From assembly GCF_009002475.1 (NCBI RefSeq), contig NZ_AP019860.1, positions 806,001 to 870,000 of the forward strand: a DNA stretch of 64,000 bases. The letters run 5' to 3'. Below, in pieces: positions 44,749 to 52,949 of this stretch. A model generated the notes under the pieces. The model searched no databases, was not told the DNA's origin, and worked only from the letters and a program-made list of their open reading frames with translations. The stretch is from Candidatus Uabimicrobium amorphum. GTDB taxonomy: Bacteria > Planctomycetota > Uabimicrobiia > Uabimicrobiales > Uabimicrobiaceae. A program made the translations under genes and the position numbers. Position 1 is the stretch's first letter; every line of letters starts with the position of its first letter.

Positions 44749-46761
44749 ATGAACTATCGTAAATTTTTTATATCGCAGATTGTGCTTCTTGCTCTTCCGA
44801 GCATACTATTGTCATCGTTCGCTATTTATGCGATTCTAGGTCAAAAAGCGATCATTACCCAAAAAATAGAAGAGACGTACTTGCACTTATTACGCAGTAC
44901 ACAACGGCGTGTGTCACAAGTTTTAGGAGAAAAAGAGTACCAAGTTTATGTGACGACGAAAAATTATACAGAAAACGAGACACAGCAATTAACATTGTTA
45001 GACCCGTTCTACACGCATGTTTTTCTTGTGCGCAACAACAAAATTGTCTACCCGACACAGCGCAACAAAAATTTTCCCGAAGCGACGAGTTTAGATTTGC
45101 ATAACTACAATGCGTTTCAACAAGGTCATTTCTACGAATTTCAGGAAAAAGACTACCCAAGAGCTATTGAAGCGTACCGACAAATTCCTCAAGACAAAAC
45201 CACCTTAGGTATGACACTCCTCGCCATCGCGCGCTGTTACAAAAAAAACAACAATTTTACGAAGGCACTCGATACCTACAACGATGTCGCCACGTTATTT
45301 CAAGATTCAAAAAGTCTGCGCGAGTTTCAGTTGGTGGTAAACGCTAAGTTGCAGATGATCGCGATTAAAAAATATCAACAAGATATGAAACAAGCCTACG
45401 AAAATTGTCTGCTACTATTAGAATTCCTATATGCGAACAAACTACGTGTACCCGAAAATTTATACACCCACTATCACAAGATGGTCGAAGAGGACATTGT
45501 TAAGATTAAAAACAATCAAGATTTGACGTCGGAAACCAAAACGAGTCTATTGCAACAGCATGCGCAAATTATCGAAGTTTATGAACAAAAGCAACAGCAA
45601 GAGTTGCTACTGCGGCAGATTCGACATTTGATTGACTACATTCAAAAAGAAAATAAAGACAGAGGATATCTACAGTACAAAGATAACAATGAGCAACACT
45701 TTATCTACTTCTTTCGTTTTGAATATAGTATCGCGCTGTTTAAAATAAATATTGCCGCCCTCAAAAAGAAACTACGCACGATTGTGAGTGGTAAACAACT
45801 TGGGCAAGAATTTTTTATTACCATTATTGACGAAGCGGGACGTCCGATTAATGATATCGACAAACAGGCACATATGATCATTTCCCGCCCTATTTCCAAT
45901 GATTTTCCGTTTTGGAGTGTCGCAATCTATTCGCAACATGCTAGTTCGTTGGAAAATTTGACGCGTCAGAAATCGTACTTGTATTTCGGCGGAATATTTT
46001 TTGTCATTATTTTACTATTCATGGGATTGTATGTATTTATATCTTCCTTCATCAAAGAAATAAAAAGTTCGCGTTTGCAGTCCGACTTTGTGAGCAATGT
46101 GACTCACGAGTTAAAAACACCATTGACGTCGATAAAGATGTTTGTGGAAACACTACTTATGGACCGCGTTGCCGATAAAAAAGAGCAATTGCAATGTCTA
46201 AATGTTATCGCCGCAGAAAGTGACCGCTTGAGTCGTCTCATTGACCGCATTCTTGACTTTGCGAAGATGAAAGAAAATAAACGCAAATTTTATTTTACCC
46301 AAGAAGATTTAGGCAGTGTGATTTCCAAAACCGCCACACAGTTTCAAGAAAAAAGACCTGATTGCTCGATTACGTTGAATATTAAAAAAGGTTTACCGCA
46401 GATTTCTTTGGATGTGGAAGCGATTAACCAGGCATTGATGAATCTATTGTCAAATGCATACAAATATACCGAGAAAGAAAATAAAAATATTATCATTTCC
46501 TGTAACAAAAAAGGAAAAAAATATTTAGAAGTGCGCGTCAAAGACAACGGGATTGGTGTTCCGCGCCACGAACAGCAACGAATTTTTCAAAAATTTTATC
46601 GCGTCGAAGATCGCAGAGCCGCCAAAATTGAAGGGACAGGATTGGGTTTAGCACTCGTTTCTTCGATTATTGAGGCCCACAAGGGCAAAGTGAATGTTTC
46701 CAGTAAAGTTGGTGTGGGAAGTGAATTTACGTTTAGTTTACCCATACATTCTTCTACATAA
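44749..46761 (+). CDS. Membrane sensor histidine kinase with extracytoplasmic TPR-like region
   Basis: 670 residues. TM1 is about 9-28 and TM2 about 410-432, enclosing about 380 residues. That region includes TPR-like units (PRAIEAYRQIPQDKTTLGMTLLAIARCYKKN, FTKALDTYNDVATLF) and a later coiled coil. HisKA has the H-box SNVTHELKTPLTSIKMF (about H453). The ATPase has NLLSNAYKYTE (N-box), KDNGIGVP and GTGLGLALV. It closes with VGVGSEFTFSLPI. No HAMP or PAS domain separates TM2 from HisKA. It is the last gene of the operon, four bases after a receptor gene, and has no adjacent response regulator. The receiver on the CheA hybrid or a distant regulator could be its target. Confidence 0.93.
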   Translation: MNYRKFFISQIVLLALPSILLSSFAIYAILGQKAIITQKIEETYLHLLRSTQRRVSQVLGEKEYQVYVTTKNYTENETQQLTLLDPFYTHVFLVRNNKIVYPTQRNKNFPEATSLDLHNYNAFQQGHFYEFQEKDYPRAIEAYRQIPQDKTTLGMTLLAIARCYKKNNNFTKALDTYNDVATLFQDSKSLREFQLVVNAKLQMIAIKKYQQDMKQAYENCLLLLEFLYANKLRVPENLYTHYHKMVEEDIVKIKNNQDLTSETKTSLLQQHAQIIEVYEQKQQQELLLRQIRHLIDYIQKENKDRGYLQYKDNNEQHFIYFFRFEYSIALFKINIAALKKKLRTIVSGKQLGQEFFITIIDEAGRPINDIDKQAHMIISRPISNDFPFWSVAIYSQHASSLENLTRQKSYLYFGGIFFVIILLFMGLYVFISSFIKEIKSSRLQSDFVSNVTHELKTPLTSIKMFVETLLMDRVADKKEQLQCLNVIAAESDRLSRLIDRILDFAKMKENKRKFYFTQEDLGSVISKTATQFQEKRPDCSITLNIKKGLPQISLDVEAINQALMNLLSNAYKYTEKENKNIIISCNKKGKKYLEVRVKDNGIGVPRHEQQRIFQKFYRVEDRRAAKIEGTGLGLALVSSIIEAHKGKVNVSSKVGVGSEFTFSLPIHSST

Positions 46762-47138
46762 ACGATAAAATTCTAAAATAATAGTTGTCAAATCACCTAA
46801 AAATAGTGATAATAGATATATTTTATGGGAAAGTCTCTATTCATCTAAAATGTTAGACCATAACAAAATAGAGTAAGAGCAATTCCTTCTTCAAAAAAAT
46901 GCTAAGAGAAAAATCGGTATAAACAGGTAAAATTACGAGAGTAATGAGGGATATCACCATTTGGTATTGAAAACGCAATGCTACTTTTCCAAGTCTGATG
47001 GATGATATGCCTTCAAAAATATTTGTTGTACTTATAAGTTGCTAATGTGCTCTTCCACGGGAAGACGCACCAATAATTTCAACTCATCAAATATCATGTT
47101 AGAATATTCTGACACATTTATGATAAAGAGGATACAGC
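46762..47138. other. Non-coding stretch, 377 bases
   Basis: It lies between the chemosensory operon and the Asp/Gly lipoprotein gene, same strand. No terminator with a T-run is seen after the operon. A bulged hairpin GTGCTCTTCC/GGAAGACGCAC lies at 47047-47070. I recognise no gene or RNA. The start of the next gene has AGAGGA about 10 bases upstream. Confidence 0.5.
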
Positions 47139-48404
47139 ATGTTTAAAAGTGTATTTGTTGTTTGCTTGCTAACTTTACTTCTTGTGGGATGTTCGAATCC
47201 AGGCGAGTTGGGGAAAACATTATTTGTTGACACACCAATACGCATTGTAAATACTGCGACATACAACGTTTTTGATCTAATGAATGAGGAGCCTGCTCCA
47301 CGTGCTCCTGAAAAATTTGAAACAACAGTAAGAAAAAAGCAGTCCGGTGACGATGCCGACTCTGGTTCTGACAGCGATGCTACAGACGATGGCGGAGCTA
47401 CAGACGATGGCGGAGCTGCAAGTGACAGTGGTTCTTCTGCTGGTGATAGCCTACTAGATGACGGTGGTTCTTCTGATTCAGGTGACAGTGGTGGCCTATT
47501 TGGCGGCGACAGTGGTTCATCTGATGACGGTGGCGGCCTATTCGGCGGCGACGATAGCGGTTCATCTGATTCAGGTGACGGCGGACTATTCGGCGGCGAC
47601 GACAGTGGTTCTTCTGATTCTTCATCTGGCGGTGACCTATTTGGTGGAGATAGTGGTAGCTCTGATACATCTAGCAACCTATCTGGTGACAGTGGTGTTG
47701 TAGGTGGTTCTGAACCTGTAATCGAAGATATTCCTGCAGATGGTTCATTTGATGATACCATTGGTGGTGAAGGATCCGATGACACAAGCGAATTCGACGA
47801 CACCATTGGTGGTGGCGACGATGCTGATGATCTAGGTGGCGACGACGCTGGTGATCTAGGTGGCGACGACGCTGGTGATCTAGGTGGCGACGACGGCTTC
47901 GGCGATGACGCTGGTGACGATGCTGCTGGTGACGACTTCGGTGGTGATGATGCTGCTGGCGATGATGGCTTCGGCGATGACGCTGGTGACGATGCTGCTG
48001 GTGACGACTTCGGTGGTGATGATGCTGCTGGCGATGATGGCTTCGGCGATGACGCTGGTGACGATGCTGCTGGTGACGACTTCGGTGGTGATGATGCTGC
48101 TGGCGATGATGGCTTCGGCGATGACGCTGGTGACGATGCTGCTGGTGACGACTTCGGTGGTGATGATGCTGCTGGCGATGATGGCTTCGGCGATGACGCT
48201 GGTGACGATGCTGCTGGTGACGACTTCGGTGGTGATGATGCTGGCGATGATGGCTTCGGCGATGACGCTGGTGACGATGCTGCTGGTGACGACTTCGGTG
48301 GTGATGATGCTGGTGACGGCGGAGACGAAGACTGGGGTGATGACTCTTCAGAGGGTGATGACTTCGGTGACGACGCTGGTGGCGACGATGAGGAATGGGG
48401 CTAA
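47139..48404 (+). CDS. Acidic lipoprotein made of Asp/Gly tandem repeats
   Basis: 421 residues. The lipoprotein signal is MFKSVFVVCLLTLLLVGC (C18). A normal 50-residue segment follows (SNPGELGKTLFVDTPIRIV), then about 340 residues of almost only Asp, Gly, Ser, Ala and Phe. First come SSDSGDGGLFGGDD-type units, then GDDAGDLG units, then six copies of GFGDDAGDDAAGDDFGGDD of 24 residues. The net charge is extremely negative. It lacks the GGxGxD nonapeptide of RTX toxins, but loose binding of Ca2+ or other cations is plausible (inference). It should be a flexible, acidic surface or periplasmic tether. It ends in a strong terminator. Confidence 0.85.
   Translation: MFKSVFVVCLLTLLLVGCSNPGELGKTLFVDTPIRIVNTATYNVFDLMNEEPAPRAPEKFETTVRKKQSGDDADSGSDSDATDDGGATDDGGAASDSGSSAGDSLLDDGGSSDSGDSGGLFGGDSGSSDDGGGLFGGDDSGSSDSGDGGLFGGDDSGSSDSSSGGDLFGGDSGSSDTSSNLSGDSGVVGGSEPVIEDIPADGSFDDTIGGEGSDDTSEFDDTIGGGDDADDLGGDDAGDLGGDDAGDLGGDDGFGDDAGDDAAGDDFGGDDAAGDDGFGDDAGDDAAGDDFGGDDAAGDDGFGDDAGDDAAGDDFGGDDAAGDDGFGDDAGDDAAGDDFGGDDAAGDDGFGDDAGDDAAGDDFGGDDAGDDGFGDDAGDDAAGDDFGGDDAGDGGDEDWGDDSSEGDDFGDDAGGDDEEWG
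47895..48320 (+). repeat. Six tandem 72-bp coding repeats
   Basis: Units start at 47895, 47967, 48039, 48111, 48183 and 48252. Copies two to five are identical or nearly so; the fifth lacks one Ala codon. The period is a multiple of three, so copy-number change would keep the frame. Confidence 0.95.
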
Positions 48405-48435
48405 GATCCAAGACTCCTTTCTCTCTGTAAATCAT

Positions 48436-48473
48436 AAAACCACAGGTAAGCAATTACCTGTGGTTTTATTTTG
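48436..48473 (+). terminator. Rho-independent terminator after the Asp/Gly lipoprotein
   Basis: AAAACCACAGGTAA and TTACCTGTGGTTTT form a perfect 14-bp stem with a GCAA tetraloop, followed by ATTTTG. It starts 31 bases after the stop codon. Confidence 0.92.
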
Positions 48474-48500
48474 TCCTGATGTAAAAACTTTTTGGTGTAG

Positions 48501-48635
48501 TGTGTGATGGAATTTGTTTGGTGTGTGATGGAATTTGTTTGGTGTGTGATGGAATTTGTTTGGTGTGTGATGGAATTTGTTTGGTGTGTGATGGAATTTG
48601 TTTGGTGTGTGATGGAATTTGTTTGGTGTGCGATG
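48501..48635. repeat. 21-bp tandem repeat, six full copies plus a part
   Basis: TGTGTGATGGAATTTGTTTGG repeats without change at 48501, 48522, 48543, 48564, 48585 and 48606. A broken seventh copy (TGTGCGATG) runs straight into the hairpin element at 48636. There are no spacers, so it is not a CRISPR array. Open frames through it on both strands exist only because 21 is a multiple of three. Confidence 0.97.
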
Positions 48636-48712
48636 CCCTCACCATCGAATTTAAGGTTTTAGCTTCGCTAAAAGCCTTAATTCTCATGCCTCTCCCACAG
48701 GGAGAGGCGTAA
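48636..48712 (+). repeat. Double-hairpin element, copy A
   Basis: Order: CCCTCACCATCGAAT; hairpin 1 at 48651-48680 (TTAAGGTTTTAGC, loop TTC, 13-bp arm with one bulge); CTCAT; hairpin 2 at 48688-48708 (GCCTCTCCC-ACA-GGGAGAGGC); GTAA. It is an inverted partner of copy B at 48822-48900. Confidence 0.85.
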
Positions 48713-48821
48713 CACGTCTGAATTGTCTCCATTTGTTTTCTTTGATGCATATCACTAGCTTGCTACATCACAACTTTGTTCCGCAAATCAAGTGAATTTT
48801 GTTTTTTACAAAAGAGAAGCA

Positions 48822-48900
48822 TTACACCTCTCCCTGGTGGGAGAGGTATGAGGATAGCAGGTTTCAGCGTAGCTGATAACTGCTATTCGATGGTGAGGGC
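48822..48900 (-). repeat. Double-hairpin element, copy B (inverted)
   Basis: Read on the minus strand it has the same order as copy A: GCCCTCACCATCGAAT; hairpin 1 at 48856-48884 (AGCAGTTATCAGC, loop TAC, near-perfect 13-bp arm); CTCAT; hairpin 2 at 48826-48847 (ACCTCTCCC-ACCA-GGGAGAGGT); GTAA. Hairpin 1 differs in sequence from copy A but keeps its pairing. Confidence 0.85.
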
Positions 48901-48938
48901 ACCAATCAAAAGACGAATTCCAATTGGAATCCGAATTC

Positions 48939-51044
48939 CTACTTCTTCTTAGAATACGCGCAACGAAAACCAATATCTTGTCGATGCGAGTGTGGATAGA
49001 ATCCATCGCGGTATGCGGAAGATCCTTCATGTGCACTATACAAGAAACTTCCACCCTTAATAACGCGGTCTAGCTTGGCGTCGCTCAGAAAACTATCGGT
49101 CCATTCCCAAACATTTCCGGTCATGTGAAATACTCCGTTTTGCGTCTTACCTTTTGGCAGAGAAGCAATATCCGCTACCTTTCCGGTGTCGACATTGGCG
49201 TACTTGGTTTTGAATTTATTTCCCCAAGGATACGCGTGTCCTTGTAAAGAACCGGCAACACATTGCCATTCCTGTTCTGTTGGTAGACGTTTTCCTGCCC
49301 ATACAGAGTACAAGTGTGCATCGTACCATGTTACATTGGTGACGGGTAGTGTCATTTCTTGTGGTTTATTACCCTGCCAATGTTTGGGGAATGGATGTTG
49401 CGTTTCCTGGCAGAATTTCCAATAATCACCGTTACTCACTTCATGGCGGTCGATCCAAAATTCTCCCATGGTAACTGGTTTACCATTTGCCGACAGTTTG
49501 TAATTTCCACCAGCAATGTATACCATATGCTTTTTGAGCTGTTGGTGCGATAGTTCCTGTGGTGTAATTTTGGGTAGTCTTTCTTTGTAAGCCTTTAAAA
49601 GCTTTTCGGACAAAGGTTCTTCTTTTACTCTCGGTTTGACGACATATTCTTTATTTTCTTCGCCATTCTTTTTTGCAAGCACGTTGTATTCTACGTAGTT
49701 GCGTATTTCGTCGCGGAATTTATATCCGGTTCCGGCAATAACGCCTATGAGAACAACAGCGGCAACAAGTAGTTTCCCGCCTTTTTTACGAGGCTTATTT
49801 TTTTTGTTGGTAATCTCTTCCCAATGTTCGGCAGAAGCCTTTTCTTTTTTTACCGCTTCCGCAGTCGCTTGTTCGTGAGAAGTACTTTGCTCTTCGTCTT
49901 CATCAGGTTTTAGACTGGTGGTACTCATCGCCACGGTGCGTTGCTGGGTAATGTCCATTTCCTCGTTGCGCTCACTTGTTGTCGGTGCAGGACGAACTTG
50001 GCTCACTAGAAGAGGTGGCTGTGAATTTAGGTAACGATTCAAGTCAACAATAAGATCTTGGCAACATTGGTAACGATCTTCTTGCTTTTTGGCCATCATT
50101 TTGCTGATAATACTACATATGCTTTCGGAAAGATCAGCGTTGATGTCTTTTGGACTCGGAAGATCTGCGGAGACGTGTTGATTTAAAATACTCACCGCTG
50201 TGTTGCCTTGGTAAGGAACTTCGCCACTTACCATGTGGAATAGAGTGATTCCCAAAGAGTAAATATCGGAGCGAATATCAATTACCCCACCGGCGATTCC
50301 TTGTTCGGGGGACATGTAATGTGGTGTTCCCATTACAACGCCGGGAGCAGTGAGTTCTAAAGCGTCTTCCATGCATTTCGCCAAACCTAAGTCACACAAT
50401 TTTACTGTTTGGTCTTCTTGGGTCAGCATGATATTATCCGGCTTTATGTCACGGTGGATGAGGTTTTGGTTCTCAATGTGCTTTAACCCATTTGTTGCTT
50501 GTAGGATAATTTTAACCGCTTCTGGTTCTGTTATACGTCCTAAATTTTTGATATATTGCTTTAGGGTGAAGCCTTCCACGTATTCCATGGCAAAATAAAA
50601 AACGTCATTAGAATCGCCAAAGTCAATTCCTTTTACGACGTTAACATGGTTGAGTTGGCACGAAAACTTTGCTTCCTTCATGAAGCGTCGTACAAATTCT
50701 TTGTTGCTCGCAAAATTGGGATACATAATCTTAAGAGCGACAAACATACCGGTGTTGTCGCGTCGTGCTTTATACACAACACCCAAACCACCTTGTCCTA
50801 AGGTTTCTAGAATGGTATAGCCGCGAACAAAGTGACGGTCTCCTTTGTTGAGCAATTTGTATATACCACTTACTTGATCTTGCGAGATGAGCTCTTTATC
50901 AAGAAGTACTCCTGATAGTGGCTTAGGAATACCCGCTTTTTCATAGTTTTCTAACTCTTGAAGACACTCCTCCAGTTTTTCTGGTGCAACTAATTTGCGT
51001 TCAAGGACAATATTTTTGAATTCTAAGTCATCTGATGTAGGCAT
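48939..51044 (-). CDS. Ser/Thr kinase with membrane helix and FGE/sulfatase-modifying-like domain
   Basis: 701 residues. A short N-terminal helical module (IVLERKLVAPEKLEECLQEL, VLLDKELISQDQVSGIYKLL) precedes the kinase domain (about 76-345): GQGGLGVVY, VALKIM (K105), HRDIKPDN (197-204), DLG for DFG (218-220) and YMSPEQG. A membrane helix lies at about 423-441. About 505-700 is a formylglycine-generating-enzyme-like domain: MVYIAGGNYKLS, FWIDRHEVSNGDYWKFC, PVTNVTWYDAHLYSVWAGKRLPTEQEW, GNVWEWTDS, RVIKGGSF and DIGFRCAYS. Kinase-FGE fusions are frequent in planctomycetes, where the second domain may bind ligand rather than oxidise cysteine. That part should lie outside the cytoplasm. Two lipoproteins precede it on the same strand. 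Confidence 0.94.
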   Translation of the reverse strand: MPTSDDLEFKNIVLERKLVAPEKLEECLQELENYEKAGIPKPLSGVLLDKELISQDQVSGIYKLLNKGDRHFVRGYTILETLGQGGLGVVYKARRDNTGMFVALKIMYPNFASNKEFVRRFMKEAKFSCQLNHVNVVKGIDFGDSNDVFYFAMEYVEGFTLKQYIKNLGRITEPEAVKIILQATNGLKHIENQNLIHRDIKPDNIMLTQEDQTVKLCDLGLAKCMEDALELTAPGVVMGTPHYMSPEQGIAGGVIDIRSDIYSLGITLFHMVSGEVPYQGNTAVSILNQHVSADLPSPKDINADLSESICSIISKMMAKKQEDRYQCCQDLIVDLNRYLNSQPPLLVSQVRPAPTTSERNEEMDITQQRTVAMSTTSLKPDEDEEQSTSHEQATAEAVKKEKASAEHWEEITNKKNKPRKKGGKLLVAAVVLIGVIAGTGYKFRDEIRNYVEYNVLAKKNGEENKEYVVKPRVKEEPLSEKLLKAYKERLPKITPQELSHQQLKKHMVYIAGGNYKLSANGKPVTMGEFWIDRHEVSNGDYWKFCQETQHPFPKHWQGNKPQEMTLPVTNVTWYDAHLYSVWAGKRLPTEQEWQCVAGSLQGHAYPWGNKFKTKYANVDTGKVADIASLPKGKTQNGVFHMTGNVWEWTDSFLSDAKLDRVIKGGSFLYSAHEGSSAYRDGFYPHSHRQDIGFRCAYSKKK

Positions 51045-51059
51045 AATAACTTTCCATTC

Positions 51060-51422
51060 TTAATAAGTTGTTTGACCTTCGACAATAATCGTACGTGAAC
51101 CAACAACAGGTAATCCGACACCAACACTTTGCGCAGCGCGGAGCAGGGTATCAAACCAGTTGAATGTTGTGGTAATGGTTGTGCTGTGCAAATCGCCATT
51201 TCGCGGTAATTTATTGCGCAATATCGCTCTTAATGACGGGTCATTTATTGGACCAAGATCAATAATATACCATGCTTTTTTGTAGGCATAGACTGGTCTT
51301 CCTTGTGCCCAATTGGTATTGGAAAGTTGAACGTCTTGTCCCATGCCCTCTTGTTCCAATTCAACAATTTGGCATCCAGATGCTAGGCATCCTATGCAGA
51401 GAATTAAGATTAGTTGTTTCAT
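51060..51422 (-). CDS. Small lipoprotein, unknown function
   Basis: 120 residues. The signal is MKQLILILCIGCLASGC (lipobox Cys 17). A GGAGGA ribosome site lies 6 bases before the ATG. The mature part contains RPVYAYKKAWYIIDLGPI and VGLPVVGSRTIIVEG but no domain I know. It is 15 bases before the kinase-FGE gene and 16 bases after another lipoprotein gene, so the three are probably one operon. A role in the kinase's membrane sensing is possible but only inferred from position. Confidence 0.82.
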   Translation of the reverse strand: MKQLILILCIGCLASGCQIVELEQEGMGQDVQLSNTNWAQGRPVYAYKKAWYIIDLGPINDPSLRAILRNKLPRNGDLHSTTITTTFNWFDTLLRAAQSVGVGLPVVGSRTIIVEGQTTY

Positions 51423-51438
51423 GATTTTCCTCCGTATC

Positions 51439-51807
51439 CTAATATAAATCTAAACCTCCAGGAATTTTCACACCATGAACTTCGATGTAGCGTGGTGAAT
51501 AAATCCCCAGAGTAATAAAACCGATAAACCATGACCACAACGTGAATTCTTCATAAATTCTCAAGTTGGTCAATCCTGCAGGAGCACCATTATTACGAGC
51601 TACTTGGGTAATATTTACTACGCCAGGATTGGGAGTAATACCCCACAAGAAAAAGTCAACGTTTTCGCTGTAATGAAAATTTTCGGGCGATGGTTGTACT
51701 TTTTTAAAAGTAATTAAAGGTGTTGGGTCTGCTGTGTATTTTACAGTTTGACAACTTGTCAATGCCAATGCGAGCATCGACAAAACTACAAAGTATGTTT
51801 TTCTCAC
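51439..51807 (-). CDS. Small lipoprotein with GTG start, unknown function
   Basis: 122 residues. It starts at GTG (51807) with GAGGAG about 7 bases upstream. The signal is MRKTYFVVLSMLALALTSC (Cys 19). A hydrophobic stretch FTLWSWFIGFITLGIYSPRYIEV (about 88-110) looks like a membrane helix, and the pattern recalls Bor-type and related small lipoproteins (weak). The start is 14 bases after the rlmN stop, so it is probably translated from the rlmN transcript or a shared one. Confidence 0.82.
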   Translation of the reverse strand: MRKTYFVVLSMLALALTSCQTVKYTADPTPLITFKKVQPSPENFHYSENVDFFLWGITPNPGVVNITQVARNNGAPAGLTNLRIYEEFTLWSWFIGFITLGIYSPRYIEVHGVKIPGGLDLY

Positions 51808-51821
51808 TGAAAGCTCCTCAA

Positions 51822-52886
51822 TTAAACTATTTCACTATCTAAATTTGAAGTGGCGGTTTTCATTTCTTTTAAAGCCAATTGACCACAGGCTCCATCAATA
51901 TCACGGCCCAAGTTTTTACGAATGGTAACCGAAATACCATTTTTTTGCAAATATCGTTTAAACTCACGTGCTTTTGTTTTCGGAGATTCGCAGTGGTGGC
52001 TCTCTATCTGATTATACACGATTAAATTTGTGTGGACTAAGTGCTTTTTTTCAATATTTTTGTATAGGTTTACGAGATCTTCGGCGTCTTGTAAGCGATC
52101 GTTTTCGTCTTTTAGTAGAATGTACTCGAAAAAAACTTTACGATTATTTTTTTGCAAATAATAATTGACCGCTTTGATGAGTTCACTCAACGGATATTTT
52201 TTGTTGATGGGCATCATCTTTAGACGCAGCTCGTCATTTGCTGCATGAAGAGAAATCGCAAGGTTCACTTGGGGAAATCTGTCAGTAAATTCATAAATGG
52301 CAGGCACAAGACCAGATGTAGATACCGAAATATGTCGCGCACCAATGCGAAACGTTTGTGGATTAATTAATTCCTCAATACTCGCGAAAACCTGTTCTTT
52401 ATTGTGCAGTGGTTCGCCCATTCCCATATAAACGACGTTACTTAGGTGATCGGTGAGTTGTTCTTTGGCGATAAAAAATCGCCAAAACAATACCTGGTCG
52501 GTAATCTCTTCCGAAGTCAGGTGACGAATGAATCCCAATTTACCAGTGGCACAAAAAGTACAAGCCAAGGCACAACCAGCTTGACTACTAATGCAACACG
52601 ACCATAGACCAGGTTTGGGATTTAAAAGTACTGTTTCGATTAATCGATCGTCATGTAGGCGCAAAATCGCCTTGTAAGCGTTGCCATCCCGTGATGCCGC
52701 CATGTGATGGACGCGAAAAGACAATACTTTTTCCGTAGATAATTGCTCGCGTAGTTTTTTCCCAAGAGTGGTAATTTCGGCATAGCTCGATATATTTTGC
52801 TCAAAAAAAGCTTTTTGCATTTGTTGTACGCGAAATTTCGGTAAGTTGTATTTTTTTTGTATATTTTGTAAAAATACACTGTCCAT
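51822..52886 (-). CDS. rlmN: 23S rRNA/tRNA adenine-C2 methyltransferase (radical SAM)
   Basis: 354 residues from the ATG at 52886, close to family length. The frame is open 25 codons further up, but that part is translated from a REP-like repeat and is not conserved in type. The radical SAM cluster is C105-x3-C109-x2-C112 in GCALACTFCATGKLGF. The C-terminal DIDGACGQLA holds the second catalytic Cys. GMGEPLHN and SLHAANDELR are also typical. The enzyme methylates C2 of A2503 in 23S rRNA and A37 in some tRNAs. Two lipoprotein genes follow closely. Confidence 0.96.
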   Translation of the reverse strand: MDSVFLQNIQKKYNLPKFRVQQMQKAFFEQNISSYAEITTLGKKLREQLSTEKVLSFRVHHMAASRDGNAYKAILRLHDDRLIETVLLNPKPGLWSCCISSQAGCALACTFCATGKLGFIRHLTSEEITDQVLFWRFFIAKEQLTDHLSNVVYMGMGEPLHNKEQVFASIEELINPQTFRIGARHISVSTSGLVPAIYEFTDRFPQVNLAISLHAANDELRLKMMPINKKYPLSELIKAVNYYLQKNNRKVFFEYILLKDENDRLQDAEDLVNLYKNIEKKHLVHTNLIVYNQIESHHCESPKTKAREFKRYLQKNGISVTIRKNLGRDIDGACGQLALKEMKTATSNLDSEIV

Positions 52887-52949
52887 GTTGTTCTTTCTAT
52901 TTTCGTTGGTTTCTATTTTTAAAGTGTGTCCACCTGTATTTGGGGGAAC

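Noticed and set aside
47047..47070. Bulged hairpin before the Asp/Gly lipoprotein as a terminator
   Set aside because: No T-run follows, the stem has a bulge, and it lies nearly 300 bases after the operon it would end.
47191..47200. T-loop-like GTTCGAATCC of a tRNA
   Set aside because: It encodes the residues around the lipobox (CSNP) of the Asp/Gly lipoprotein, and no matching acceptor, D or anticodon arms surround it.
47671..48453. Minus-strand frame of 260 His/Arg codons over the Asp/Gly lipoprotein
   Set aside because: It is the complement of the GAT/GAC/GGT repeats; no start signal or terminator fits it.
48501..48635. Possible CRISPR array
   Set aside because: The 21-base units are directly contiguous with no unique spacers and no cas genes occur nearby.
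48466..48750. Repetitive open frames on both strands (CDGICLV and SHTKQIP repeats)
   Set aside because: They exist only because the tandem repeat length is a multiple of three; no ribosome site or family resemblance.
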